Positions 1 to 13,138 of a DNA stretch of 64,000 nt are shown here, piece after piece (the first letter of the stretch is position 1; the number at the start of each line of letters is the position of its first letter). The notes beneath the pieces were generated by a model, which was not told the DNA's origin, ran no database searches, and worked only from the letters and a program-made list of their open reading frames with translations. Where the stretch lies: NCBI GenBank assembly GCA_027422505.1, contig JAPQWV010000659.1, positions 240,736-304,735 on the forward strand. Direction: 5' to 3'. Source of the stretch: Craterostigma plantagineum (Eukaryota; Streptophyta; Magnoliopsida; Lamiales; Linderniaceae). The position numbers were made by a program, and so were the translations under genes.

Positions 1-1030
<1,030 letters not shown>

Positions 1031-1328
1031 AAATAGACCGATAATTGCAATAAGAGATTGGGTTTATTCGCTAAAGCTCGTATCTGTGTTCGACAACCTG
1101 CTATGATGATTTGACTGGGGAAACCTTATTTTGCTGTGTATGTGTGTGGCAATTGCATTGTAGTATCAAACTTGTTGCACTGTTCTTGAGAAGATAACAT
1201 GTTAAAAGAACCATTGAGCAGTACAGCAAAACCATGTCACACCATACGCTTATTAAGATAGAGAAAGTCGTACGTTTTCGAAGATAGAGAAAGTCGTACG
1301 TTCTCGAAGAGGAACGAAGACTTCATTT

Positions 1329-3330
1329 CTACAGTTTCGGTATGTCTTGGGCCATCGATGCCGAGCTTGTACCAGGAGCACATTCGTCTCCGTTAGTCAA
1401 GAAACGAACAACTATGATAGTGATGTTATCTGCGCTAAACCTTTGATTTGCTTCTTGCATGAGCCTCTTCGCCGCATCTTCTGGATCTTGAATCGGTTTT
1501 ACCAGCGAAACCGCTTCCTGTAAGAAAAACGTAACATCGATCGAGCGAATTATAAAAATCGTCCTAAAACATGGAAAATATCGATGCGATCGAAGTAAAA
1601 GATTATGTTACCTCGTTGGATACCACGTCCCAAAGCCCATCGCTTGCGAGGATGAGGAACTCTAGGGTTTCATCGACAATCTCTTCCTTTAACAACATAT
1701 CAGCACAAAAGAACACAGACAAAAAGAATGCAAGAATAAGCATTCAGATAATGCAAGAATAAGCCTTTCTTGGACTAAAAACAAGATTGTGATAATTATA
1801 TCGAAGCTTTATTCGCAATTCTTTTGTAATTTATACGAACCTGAATATCAGGGTCGGCAACTACATACTGCTTCAAGAGTCTGTCGCCGAACGCTCGGGA
1901 CACAGCTAGCACGCCTCCAACTCTCCAAGTCCCTGTAAGGCGTATATAAATAATTGCTATTCGGGGAAAAAAGGGAAAAACAAGAAGTCTTACCTTCAGA
2001 AATAGCGAAAGTTGTTAAAAAAAATAAAACTCGAAAAAAGTACCAGCCCACATCACAAAACCTCCCGCATCTTCGATACGTTGCCTTTCGTCGGTTTGAT
2101 CTGGTTTGTGGTCTCGAGAGACAGCAATAGCTTATGATACAAATATTTAAAAAAAAAAACACCACCATGAGAATGAGAAGGTTTAATGGTGCGGTGATAT
2201 TATTCCTAATGTGTATTATCATCTAATGTACTTCCCAAGAAAATATATGGGACGATCTTACCATTACCGCCCCTGCAAATAACAGCCCTCGAATCCCCAA
2301 CGTTGGCCACGAGCAGACGGTTCCCGACTAGAATAGCAGTAGAAGCAGTCGACCCAGCGTCCCTATTCTGATTGTTCTCGGATTTCAGAAATTCCGAGTC
2401 TGTGTGACTGTATGCTTCGGCTACAAAGGGTAAGAAGGTAAAACTAAGATAGTGTCTTTTTCTTTTTTGTAATATTGCTGTAAATCTGTTTTTAACAGCA
2501 AGCAAGGAGATACCTATAGCAGATTTCGTGTCTGAAATGAACTTTGGGTGCCTGATTAAATTGCTGAAAAGGTTTTGTTTGACATACTCTGCAGCTCGAG
2601 CTCCTCCATGACCTATAGATGAATAAGTTAAAAAAAAAAGACTGCAAGCTTGAGAGAGAGAGAGAGTTACCGTCAAATACGCCAAAGAGGCCAACGATTT
2701 TGCCATCTATGCCATCGATTCTTGTCTCGTAGAAATCTTCCATCGAAGACCTTTTACCGGGCGCACTCGCATATCCATAGCTGAATTTCCCATTCTGACT
2801 GAATCAAGATATTTAATCAGTTAGTCTCTATGGGTTAACGACTTCCCCAATGATAGATCAATTCAAGATCCAAAATGTATATCATTCGAAACGGAAAGAG
2901 CAATATATCAGTTTATTTCAAGAAAGGAAAAAAGATGACGCAATACAACCACAAGACCCAAACGTAAGCAGATAAGGCAAGCAAAAGGCGAGTGACTCAA
3001 AAGAAGAAAAACTATTCTCATGCGACATTCGCCTCCTTTTTAAGCACAAATCATAGCCCGTGGAGCACGAATCATGAAGTCGTTGAGAAAATCCTCCAAT
3101 CACAAACTCACAAGAAACAAAATTAATGAAACGACAACCAATTTAACAAGTCAAAAGCTACATACAAACTATGCTTGCATAAACTTAGTCGTAATGAATT
3201 CGAAACAGAAATCGGCAAAAGAGTGAACAGTTGGCGTGCGAGTTCACCTAAGGCCGCCGCCGCTGACTGGGGCATCATCGACCCGAGATTCACTCACAGA
3301 TTGAGACAAGACCGAGTCCAAATAACCCAT
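1329..3330 (-). CDS. Protein phosphatase 2C, plant clade like PP2C59/WIN2
   Basis: Eight exons on the minus strand: 3248-3330, 2671-2798, 2514-2612, 2262-2420, 2044-2130, 1841-1932, 1612-1686 and 1329-1517, giving 303 aa in one open frame. The start is MGYLDSVLS, as in the Arabidopsis PP2C59-type proteins. PP2C signature motifs in order: [73 protein letters not shown] and [17 protein letters not shown]. The metal-binding Asp residues (FDGHGG, SDGLWD, SADN) are present. It is a monomeric Mg/Mn-dependent Ser/Thr phosphatase, probably cytosolic, since no signal or membrane segment is visible. Exon 1 is separated by a 449-bp intron and encodes only 28 residues, so it is easily missed. The Arabidopsis relative WIN2 interacts with the effector HopW1-1; a similar role here is only inference. 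Confidence 0.93.
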
Positions 3331-4280
3331 GTAGTAAAGTACGTCTCTGTTTTTCAATATTTCCCAACCTTTCTTCTACCTTAGGTCAGTAGATTTCTTC
3401 CCAAGCTTCGTTATGCAAAAGATATAAGGCCAAAATATGAGGACGACAAGCTGGACCTCTAAGCTCACATCATGAAAGAATCCATCAATGGACGATTTTT
3501 TTAAATCTCAATCAAACCTGCAAAGACAAGCTACCACAACTGATGTCTTAGCATAATCCCCATACAATTAAACAGCCCAGGAATTAGATCTAATCTAACA
3601 GTTGTGGGCATGCATTGTGATGACGCAGGAAAATTCAAAGACTCCCAAAAAACTCTTTCTTTTCTAATTGCGCGTCTTAATCTGTGGCACGTTTCGCCAA
3701 GTTTCACCCTTTCGTGGACTTCAATATCGAATCATACGAATCAAGGAGCTCTCTCACCAAATACGGCCCTCAATTTCTTTACGAACAATTACCGATTCAT
3801 GGCCCAAAAAAGATCGAATTTTACCGATTTTGTTTTCGAAAAGTAAAATTCAAGAGAGTGGACAAAAAAACCAGAAATAAAAAGAGATGGGACAGACGGA
3901 AAATACCTCAAAGAGGAGGTGAAGGAAGCGAAGAAGGCGAAGGTGGAGTGGAGGTGGAGCTTGCATTACAATGGTAAATCAATAATTATTATACTATAAA
4001 ACATTCAATCTAAATGAAATAAACAAAGTCAAAGATGCGCACATCATCATGGTTTTACTTAATCGTCTTTATCCTTTTTTAAGAGTATTTATTCTTTTCT
4101 TATTCAATCTCCATTTCCCTCTCCATTGCACCTTTTGCTTATTTCTTTTTTAATTGAAATCCGTAATCAGAGACAAGAAAATCTATACACTTGGCACGCA
4201 TGCCTTGTAGATGTTTCAGTTAGTTGGATTTCATGTCTGAACATGTAATGTACTTCTTCAAGACTTAGATGTCTCAACAG
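3331..4280. other. Spacer between PP2C and methyltransferase genes
   Basis: Holds the 5' UTR and promoter of the minus-strand PP2C gene (3331 to about 3970) and the 3' end region of the minus-strand methyltransferase (to 4280). Short frames here show no family resemblance. No repeat seen. Confidence 0.4.
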
Positions 4281-6056
4281 TTACAGTTTCCTGCAAATCG
4301 TCATACCATCTCCAATTGGAACCTACATATTTGTAAAGACGAAGAAGTAGATAGACATTTCACGTTCTCCAAAAGAAAAAAGAAAAGCATAGGTACTTCA
4401 AGTTCAAGAACATACCATGCTGATGCTCACGCGCTCATCTTGAAGCAGCCTTCTGTTGAAATTTCTAATGCTAACTGTCTTGGAATCGTTTATCTGTTAC
4501 CAAAGTTTCTATGCTCACTGCTCAGACAACAAGGCTGTAAAGAAGAGGGTGTTGTCTAGCTAAAGAATATGCGCACTTGATTCAACTCACCAATAAATCT
4601 GCAACTTTTCCATGCCATAGAACATTGTCTATCACTATCAGACCTCCGACTCTCACCTGGGCAAGGAAAAAAGATAATGTTAAACTCGAGGGTTCGGAGA
4701 AGCACTCTCATTTGCTAGCTATCTGAGCAGAGTTTTGATATTTCCCAAACACTGATGTTGAGTTCTCGACAGTCTTAGTAAAGCTCCTACGGAGATTACG
4801 ATACTGACCAGTTGCAGCAGCAATTCGAAGTAATCCTTGTACATTTTCTTGTCGGCATCAACAAAGGCAAAATCATAGCTGCCATACAGGTAAATCGTAG
4901 CTCGATCATAAGAAGGCGCCTCGAATGGTTCATGTATAGGAAACAGAACTAAAGTGCAGGGTTGTCGATCAATAAACCTCATACCTACCAACTTCCCCGT
5001 TCTGAATCATGCTAGTAAGGGTATCAGCTGCTAGTCCATGTTTCACAACTACCTATGAAACGAACCCATAATTCATCAGCATTCATCACTAAATTCTCCA
5101 TGCAATCATCCATTTGAGAGTGAGAGAATCACCTTCTTTGAGACGCCTGCACGACCGTAATATCTTTGGGCAACCTCGAGCGCCCTTACATCTCTCTCAC
5201 AAGCTACAAGCTGACCTTCTTCGGGCAGGACTAGAGCGATCGCCAAAGACGAATATCCCTGCAAAAGCACACGAAAGGAAGATATTAAAAGCACCCAAAA
5301 AGAGATTTTTTTTTTTAATTCGTCACAAGCTGAATATGCAAACAAATTTCTGAATGGTTGATCATGGGATTGTTAGTTGGAACGATTGATCAGATAAATG
5401 CAGGCAGATTAAGGAAAGTGAACGTACAGTGTATACACCAATTTCGATACACCTTTTTGCTCCAACAATCTGAACAAGCAGCGCAAGAAGCTGTGCCTGG
5501 TCAGGGGAAACCTGTTAAAATGATATTTAGTGAATAAGCTGTTGAACACAAGCAATAGCATCGTGGCTTTGGAGAATCTAGCAATTCAATTAAAAAAAAA
5601 GTTCCAATCATTACCTGCATTTGGCTACCACGCATAGCAGCAGTTTCCTCTCTAAGCTCACGCAATATCTGAGAAAGCAACGACAAAATCCCAATGAAGA
5701 TGAAAAAAACAGAAGCAGCAGAAACAAAATCAACCAATTTAAGCGGAACTTAGAACGGAGAAAAAGGAACAATTGGTCCAAAACCAAACCTCGGGCTCTC
5801 GGACATTAGCTAGCAAGTAGTCGTAAAGCCTGGGATTGATGCTAATAACCTCTTTCCGCCCATATCTCTCATCGCTGGAAACGGCGGTGCTTGCATCTGC
5901 GACTGATTTCAAAGCCCCTTCAGTGCAGCAAGCGGGCCGATTCAGCACCGACGCCCGCGCGAATTGGGTTGTAGTAATAAGAAAACGACTGCAAGGCCTG
6001 AACGGAGTGGGTGGGCTCGCCCATTTATGTACTCTCCCCAAGCTGAAAGACATCAC
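4281..6056 (-). CDS. CCoAOMT-like / tricin synthase-like O-methyltransferase, organelle-targeted
   Basis: Nine exons on the minus strand: 5790-6056, 5615-5668, 5428-5511, 5133-5258, 4985-5052, 4809-4878, 4591-4656, 4416-4493 and 4281-4322 (284 aa). The frame closes exactly. The fold is the class I, cation-dependent plant O-methyltransferase of the caffeoyl-CoA OMT family. SAM-binding motif I reads CIEIGVYTGYSSLAIAL; the metal/SAM motif is YDFAFVDADKKMYKDYFELL; then GGLIVIDNVLWHGKV; the C-terminus is ISMVPIGDGMTICRKL. The first 60-70 residues (basic and Ser/Ala/Thr-rich) are absent from cytosolic CCoAOMT and look like a plastid or mitochondrial transit peptide. This matches the diverged At3g61990/At3g62000-type clade more than lignin CCoAOMT. 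Substrate is unknown; a catechol-type phenolic is inferred. Confidence 0.9.
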
Positions 6057-6258
6057 AAACGGTCAAGTTGCCCACAGTTCGCCGGCAAATTGCTCCCCGC
6101 CTATAAATCGCCGTCACCCTTCCCGGGAGTTTCTCTTCGGTAGTAGGGATTTTGTAATGAACAAAAAAGATGAGGTTTTTTGAAACAATTTCGGCGTACA
6201 ACAATTTTTAGTAGAAAGCTTTTTAATTGGTAAATTAAGTATTAAGTAATACTCCCAC
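6057..6258. other. Promoter/5' region of methyltransferase gene
   Basis: Short upstream region of the minus-strand methyltransferase, ending where the first hAT-like element begins. No other feature seen. Confidence 0.35.
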
Positions 6259-6266
6259 GTTTAGAC

Positions 6267-6803
6267 TAGACATGCCCAACCGCCGATTAACCGAACCGAC
6301 CGTTAGTAACTGGCGGTTGACGGTTAGCCGTCCCCGGTTGCCGGTTAGACGGTTAGCAGGCGGTAAAACCGCCGCTGTTTTTTTTTTTTTTTTTTTTTTA
6401 ATTTTTTTTAAATTTTTTATTTTGCAATACTATAAAGTTAAATGAATTTTCGATGTATTTTCGTTCCTCTATTACGAAATTTTAATGCAATATAAAATAC
6501 ATAGTTTCAAAAATTTCTAAATAATTAGTATTAATATTAGTAAAGTTACATAGTATTTCTAATTAATTAATATTAATATGAGTAAATTAAAACAGTATAA
6601 TTTTATTTTTCATTACTTTTTTATTTAAGGTTATAACCGCCGGTTAACCGCCTAACCGGCGGTTGGCGGTTGGGAAAAAACCCTAACCGCCCCGTAACCG
6701 GCCGGTGACGGTTGCCGGTTACGCTTATAACCGTAACCGACGGTTAACTAACCGCCGGTTAGACGGTTCAACCGCCGGTTATGGTTAAAATTGGGCATGT
6801 CTA
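6267..6803. mobile_element. hAT-like MITE, 537 bp, with TIRs and 8-bp target duplication
   Basis: Terminal inverted repeats TAGACATGCCCAA (6267-6279) and TTGGGCATGTCTA (6791-6803) are perfect over 13 bp. The flanks GTTTAGAC (6259-6266) and GTTTAGAT (6804-6811) are an 8-bp target duplication with one mismatch. Subterminal regions are dense in GGTTA/TAACCG motifs in both orientations (6280-6370 and 6630-6780), and the core is AT-rich. No coding capacity. TIR length, 8-bp duplication and subterminal repeats fit a non-autonomous hAT element. Confidence 0.8.
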
Positions 6804-6827
6804 GTTTAGATTATATTATTTTTTTCA

Positions 6828-7503
6828 TAGTTGCAAACGAATCGAACTTTTTTTGTTAGATTCGCGACTCGATTCGAAATTTTAAATTCGAATATTCAGA
6901 ATACGAATCCCAATAAGAATATTTTTTTGATTCGAGAAATATCCAAATACGAATATGAAATCACAAGTCGATTCGAATATTAATCGAATTATTCGATTCG
7001 AATAATTAATATATGTTTATAAATATATGTCAAAGATTTTTGGTATAAAAAAGATTTTTAAAAATAAATCAAATAATATTATAAATTTAGAAGTTTTGTT
7101 TATTTATAATGGTAAAGTGTAGTATTAACGTCCACCATAAATTACAAAACTAAATATATGTGTAAATACTTTCCTTTGAAATAAAATTAAACTTATATTA
7201 TTATTGATGGCGAACAAAATTTTTAAGAAATTATACAATTTCTAAGGTTTTTTTCACCCTCAAAGGGGGTTCCAATACGTAATATTACAATTCAATATAT
7301 ATTTTATTAAATGTTAAGATAAACACTCAAATATATTCCATATTCGAGTATTCGAATATTCGATTCGAATATTTCCGAATACGAATAAGAATCGATTTTA
7401 TGATTCGATTAATATTCGAATATTCGTATTCGGATTCGATTGTCATCCGAATACGAACAGAATATTGTGGTATTCGACTCGATTCGACCCGTTTGCAACC
7501 CTA
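6828..7503. mobile_element. Degenerate hAT-like element with TTGCAAACG termini
   Basis: The left end TAGTTGCAAACGAATCGAA (from 6828) is the inverted counterpart of the right end, which ends CGTTTGCAACCCTA at 7490-7503. Both subterminal regions are packed with ATTCGAAT/GATTCGA motifs in both orientations. The core is AT-rich with no ORF. A clean target duplication is not visible. A related right-end fragment lies at about 18570-18842. Confidence 0.65.
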
Positions 7504-7765
7504 CATAAAACTTCGGTGTTATGCTGAAACTTAGAATTATACCTCGCGTAGTCTAAAACCTACCATTGGGATGTAAACAAATCGTGAGGAAATTCAATTC
7601 AATTTTCATCTATAAAAATTTTGACGCATTTTTCAGTTGAACCGCATGGGTTTTATTCATTTTAACCTTTTTAATTTACATCGGTTAATTATTTTCAGCC
7701 CAATTTACATGAGCTGAGCCCAAGTGTTATATATACATCAAACGTTGAGACAACAAGACTCTTGA
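7504..7765. other. 3' flank of aspartic protease copy 1
   Basis: AT-rich 3' UTR and spacer of the minus-strand protease gene. Nothing else seen. Confidence 0.35.
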
Positions 7766-9344
7766 TTAGTTGCATCCACCAGCTGCAAACCCTAGTTTCC
7801 CTCCATTAACGTCGTAGGCGATCTCAAAGGTCTTCTGCTGTGTATTTCCATAGATTCCGACGTTGATTGATGATCCGTTGTTCGCCGCAAAAGCTAGGCA
7901 AGCTCGCGTCGCGCTGACGAAGAAGATTATCCCTGAAGGAGCCAGATCGACCTTCAAATTCCCGCCGAACACGAAGGCTATGCTTGGGATCGCAATGCTC
8001 GTCTCCTTCCCAAAGTCGTAGCACGTGTCGAGGATCAAAGTAGCCGGCGCGCGCTGATACCTCCGCATCGATTGCTTGAAAGCGGAGCTCATGGCGCCGT
8101 AAGCTGCAGGTGGCAAACGCGTGATGACCGTCCCCGAGTCGATGATCGTGCGCGCGCTTGAAAATACCGATCGGTCTATCGGCAACTGTTGGCCGCCGAC
8201 GTATATCGATTCGACGTCGATGAAGTAGAATGTATTCACCTGCGAGCTGTTGAAAGGGGTGAATTTCAGATCGTTCGAGGCTGCCGTTCCACCCTTGCCG
8301 AACGTCAGAAAGCCAGTGGAGCTCGAAGTCGACGGGAGGCAGTAAGAGAAGTATTTCCCATACTTCTGAGCCGTCTGTGACACTACGGATAGAGGGTCTC
8401 TGTCAAGTCCGAGCAGCCCTGCGGTTTCGCCAAAAAGCCCCTGATTGTTCTGCCCACAGCCAAAGTAGAAGCTGGGAAAGGCATCGCTCGATGTTAATGC
8501 GAGCGTATCGGTGCTGAGGAAGCCCACGGAGAAGGATCGATCGCCGTACTGAATACCATAGACGCACGTGTCGGGCCTAGCGCATCGAGGCGAAACGCCA
8601 GTAGCGGATGCTAGACGTCTGCACTGAGGCGAAGAGCAAGAAACGTTGGAGTAAGTTCTCGACTGGGCGGGATCGAAGATTGGGTCTTGCTGCTGGTAGC
8701 ATGAACCTGCGCAAGGCTGGCACTGCGTCCATGTCAAGCTGCTGCCCGTGTCGAAGATTAAGGTGAGGGTTGTTTGGGGAGTCCCGAGACCGACTGAGAC
8801 TATGTAGTTTCCCGTGCTTAAGGGCCTGCCCGATCGGGCGGGGAGATTCGCGACATCTCGTTGGTCGATGAGGTCAGTTTGCTTGCTGTTATTAGGGTTC
8901 GTGGATTTGGTTTGACCCGGGTCGGGTTTGGCCCGTGCTTGGATGTGTTCGACCCGAGCTTGGTCTCGGGAGAGGATTTCGTCAATGGATGGTTCCTCTG
9001 ATGGTGTTAGTTTAGAGCACAGACCATGCTTGTGTGTGACTTCTAAGGTCGTTGATTTGCTGCTGCTTTTGGTGCCTGAAAACAAGAATTTGAATAAATA
9101 TTCTCCAGTAAATATAGGACAGTTACATCTATATATACGCGTGCGTGTAGTAAGTAATTTAGTTAACTTTGGTGACGGAATTGTAATTGCATGTTGAAGC
9201 TGGTAAGAGCGAGCTAACTTCAACTGTATGGTAATGCAGCTGATTGAGTTCTACTACGTTCGCTTGCAGAGTCTCCAACAAGACACATAAGTGAAAGTGA
9301 AGTAGCAGAAGAATTGAAGGTTTGATGGAGGCGAAAGGACGCAT
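7766..9344 (-). CDS. Nepenthesin-type aspartic protease, copy 1 (exon junction broken)
   Basis: Exon 2 is 7766-9075 and encodes an A1-type plant aspartic protease of the At5g10770 type: propeptide (LEVTHKHGLCSKL), first catalytic motif LIFDTGSSLTWTQCQPC, Cys-rich nepenthesin insert, flap region VYGIQYGDRSFSVGF, second catalytic motif IIDSGTVITRLPP and C-terminus GGKLGFAAGGCN. Exon 1 should begin at the ATG complement of 9342-9344 (MRPFASIKPSILLLLHFHLC, a signal peptide) and run to about 9180. The acceptor at 9076-9077 needs a phase-1 donor. The tandem copy has one (GCA|GTAATT); here the same place reads GCAATTAC, and no in-phase GT exists nearby. A weak GC donor, intron retention or a damaged gene are the options. 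One unusual residue: GLLGLDRDPLS, where copy 2 has Gly in place of the first Asp. Expected to be secreted or vacuolar if made. Confidence 0.8.
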
Positions 9345-9404
9345 TGTGAGTCTCTTAATAATCAATCAATGCATTTTATTCATTTTCTGCAGTAGTCCTG
9401 TGCT

Positions 9405-9415
9405 ATTTATATATA
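9405..9415 (-). promoter_or_regulatory. Putative TATA box of aspartic protease copy 1
   Basis: Minus-strand TATATATAAAT lies 61-71 bases upstream of the ATG at 9344, a usual spacing for a short plant 5' UTR. Pattern match only. Confidence 0.4.
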
Positions 9416-10084
9416 TAGAAAAAATTTCGTAGTCCCAAACAAGCCGCGAGAATAACGTCCAGCGTCGAGCAGAAAGGGCTATCCAACGAATTAATAGTAT
9501 TTTCTTTTTACACAAATTGTTATTATAATCTTTTCCTAGATGCAAAATTAGTTGGTGGGTTTACTTCTAAGCATGATTGTGAACGGATTAACCAATCATT
9601 TTCATCCAGGTATTTGGCCGTTTACATTTTTTCATCGAATCAAAATGCTTTAGGCATAAGAGATTTTATAGAGCTGACATTGTAAACCAATATGTCAACG
9701 CCAAAATGTCAAGAAATCAAAAATTGACCGTTAAACGGCCGCAATTTTATTTTCAAGAATGTTATTCAAATACTTCGCAGAAAATTTATACTAGAATAAG
9801 AGCATATTGTATTTCAATATCCTAGCATAAAAAACCGAAGTTTGAAGGGTGATCAGTGATCACTGTATTCTATCTGTTTATCCAAAGTAATTCGTGGATC
9901 TTTACATATTGTTGATTTGTATGTAGACAAAAATGATAAGGTCTCTTAAGCAATTTAAAGCGGTCTAAATGTTCTTTAATTTTCAAGGACTCGATTAATT
10001 ATATTTCAGCCCATTGAAACAAGCCCAATAACATATTTGGGTTTTAGTTAAAGCCCAACGAATACATAAGAAACGACTCTAAAG
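9416..10084. other. Spacer between the two tandem aspartic proteases
   Basis: AT-rich, no ORF with recognisable homology, no clear repeat. It holds the upstream region of copy 1 and the 3' flank of copy 2. Confidence 0.4.
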
Positions 10085-11637
10085 CTAGTTGCATCCACCA
10101 GCGCCAAACCCTAATTTCCCTCCATCAACGTCATAGGCAACCTCAAACGTCTTCTGCTGCGTATTTCCGAAAATGCCCAAATCGGTCGATCCACTGTTGC
10201 CGGCGAAGGCGAGGCAAGCCTGCGTCGTGTTCACCAGGATCAGAATCCCCGAAGAATCCAAATCGACCTTCAAATTCCCATTGAACACGAAAGCTATGCT
10301 CGGAATCGAAATGGTCGTCTCAGTGCCGAAATCGAAGCAAGTGTCGAGGATCGAGAACGCGGGGGCGTTCTGATACTTCTGCAGCATCAGCTGCTTAAAC
10401 GCCGAGCTCATTGCATTGTAGGCCGCCGGCGGCAGGCGCGTAATCACCGTCCCCGAGTCGATGATCGAGCCCGCGCTGGAGAAGACCGATTGGCTTATCG
10501 ACAGCTGCTGGCCTCCGACGTATATCGATTCGATGTCGATGAAGTAGTATTGGTTCCCTTGGGAGCCGCTGAAAGGCGTGAACTGAAGATTATTCGACGA
10601 TCCGCCGCCTTTGCCGAACGTCAGAAAGCCAGTGGAGCTCGAAGTCGACGGAAGGCAGTAAGAGAAGTATTTCCCATACTTCGGAGCCGTCTGAGACACT
10701 ATAGACAAAGGGTCTCTTCCCAGCCCGATCAGCCCTGCGGTTTTACCAAAAAGCCCCTGATTGTTCTGCCCACAACCAAAGTAGAAGCTGGGGAAGGAAT
10801 CGCTCGGTGTTAGTGCGAGTGTATCTCTGCCGAGGAAGCCCACGGAGAAGGATCGATCGCCGTACTGAATGCCATAGACGCAAGTGTCCGGCCTAGCACA
10901 TCGTGGGTTAACGCCAGTCGTAGAGGAGAGCTGTTTGCACTGATTTGAAGAGCAAGAAACGTTGGAGTAAGTGCTCGACTTTGTGGGGTCGAAGATTGGG
11001 TCTTGTTGCTGATAGCACGAGCCAGCGCACGGCTGGCATTGGGTCCATGTCAGGTCACTGCCCGTGTCGAAAATCAAGGAGAGGGTTGTTTTTGGAGTCC
11101 CGAGCCCGACTGAGACTATGTAGTTTCCCGAGTTTAGGGAACTGCCCGATCGGGCAGGGAGATTTGCGTCTTCTTGGTCGATGAGGTTATCAGTTTGCTT
11201 ACTGCTATTAGGGTTTGGGGGTTTTGTTTTGGCCGGGTCGGGTTTGACCCGGGCTTGGATTCTTTTGACCCGGGCTTGGTCTTGGGTGAGGATTTCGTGG
11301 AGGGATGGTTCGATCGTGGGCTTTCCTTGGGTTAGTTTGGAGCATAGGCCGTGCTTGTGTGTGACTTCTAAGGTTGTTGATTGGCTGCTGCTGCTGCTGC
11401 TGCTTTTGGTGCCTGAAAACGAAGAATTTGAGTGGTAAATTCAAGACAGTTGCATCGGTATAGATTATATGTGTATGAGTAATTTTAATTACGTTTGGTG
11501 ACAGAATTACTGCATGTTGAGGCTGGTAAGAGAGACCTCAATTCAATTGTATGATAATGCTGATGTTCTCTACTCGCTTGCAGAGTCTCCGAGCAATATG
11601 AGGAGAAGACAACTAACAAAAGAAGCAAAGGTTTCAT
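10085..11637 (-). CDS. Nepenthesin-type aspartic protease, copy 2 (intact)
   Basis: Two exons: 11511-11637 and 10085-11412 (484 aa), joined in phase 1 by a GT-AG intron. It starts MKPLLLLLVVFSSYC, a signal peptide. A propeptide follows with a seven-Ser run coded by an AGC repeat (about 11389-11408) and LEVTHKHGLCSKLTQ. Catalytic motifs are LIFDTGSDLTWTQCQPC (Asp158) and IIDSGTVITRLPPAAY. The nepenthesin Cys insert (CYQQQDPIFDPTKSSTYSNV), flap YGIQYGDRSFSVGFLG and C-terminus GGKLGFGAGGCN are all present. Arabidopsis relatives (At5g10770 type) are secreted proteases with roles in stress and defence; the role here is unknown. It is a tandem duplicate of the 7766-9344 gene, closely similar over the whole catalytic region. 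Confidence 0.92.
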
Positions 11638-12960
11638 GGATGGGAAAGAAGAACTCATTGTATTGTAAGTGTGTGCGTGTGTGCCACTGTAATAGATTGG
11701 ATTCGTTTTTCAAGAATAGTGTTATCCTACATATAGAGAATTTTCTTAGTAACCCGTCAAAACAACCACAAGAAATTCAAATATTCACACTGGGAATATC
11801 CTTGACACTATATATGTATTACGGTTGAAAGAACTCTTAAACTTTTGTATTTCATTCAGAGGGCAATAGTTAAAATCGTTTTCATCCATATAAAATAATT
11901 TATGTGTATAATTGTTTTCATCAAGATAGCGTGAATCATCGGATATGAGATTACAGAGCATGTCACGGTCAAGCTAGAAGCTGACAATTTAAGCCACTAT
12001 ACTAATGCTTCAAGGTCAAGAAATCAAAATTGACAGCTTAACAACCGTACATAATGTATACGATATTATTATTAGTACATAATACCTAAATTATGTACAC
12101 GCATAGAAATAGATATAGGCCGTTAACTCTGATCCGTAAGCTTGCTAATTATCTTTAATTTATGTTTGACTACACTAAGCTCATCATTACACGTTTTGTC
12201 CTCAATAAATACCAATGGGTAGTTATAGACTTTTTCTACATTATATACAAACATAAATATCTACCCCCGAGTTATAAGTATTCATGTCTTCTAAATATTT
12301 ATTTCTTAATTTAATAATCGTGGTTGGAGAACCTTCGACGGAATCATGTATGGTTTTATGTTAAACGCCTAAAGTTGCAGGAAGATAAATATACAAATAC
12401 GAGAAAACCCAAAATTCTCTACATAGAAAATTAGGCGAATGCCTTTCTAAAGAACGATTTGCAATAGGTTGTCGCAACTAAATTGACGGGCAAAGAAAAT
12501 GACAGCAAGTATGCGAACGTTAGAAATTGTTTTCTTTCTTCCACACTATAACTAAATTGTTGCTTTCAATGGCTTATAAGAAATATTCTCTTTCGTACAC
12601 TCAATGACGACTTGATCCATTTATCCACACGGCAACACTATTTTAGTATCGGTGACTGCAATGGAGAACTAATCATGTATAATAAAAAATATATTAATTG
12701 AAAAAAAAATCCCTTTTTCATCCATAGCTTCAAAAATCAAGAAATCTCTATGTAATGACAAATGCAAGCCATAGAAATTTCTGCATAGAGTCGACGTCCA
12801 AGTCAATGCCCTTCACTGACTTCTCCCCTTGAAATAAAAATGTATGAGAAAAGGCAAATGCTTGCTCACATACATAAATACTATTAAATGGCAAGAAAAG
12901 GACATGATAATATAACTAAGTCTTTCATTTAGTGAACGTATTTTGTCCAGGCTAGGCATT
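11638..12960. other. Spacer upstream of SKA2-like copy A
   Basis: About 1.3 kb of AT-rich sequence. No ORF with homology, no inverted repeat or element boundary recognised. The first part is the promoter of the minus-strand protease copy 2. Confidence 0.4.
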
Positions 12961-13138
12961 CCATGGCTATGGCTTCCCAGGGTTACTTTGGGTATTTAAG
13001 GAAGAAGAACAATGAAGCCCATCGATAAAGCCCATAGGATGAGCGAGCCCATTGTGCTGTTTTGCTCGAAGACTCGAATTTGAACCGTTTCCAAAAGCCG
13101 AGCTGATCCTCTGCGTGCGCGCGCGAGCGTGAAGGAAG

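Noticed and set aside
9076..9223. Upstream extension of the aspartic protease copy 1 frame through its intron as the true N-terminus
   Set aside because: It begins at TTG, runs through sequence matching the intron of copy 2 and lacks a signal peptide. Kept only as an intron-retention possibility.
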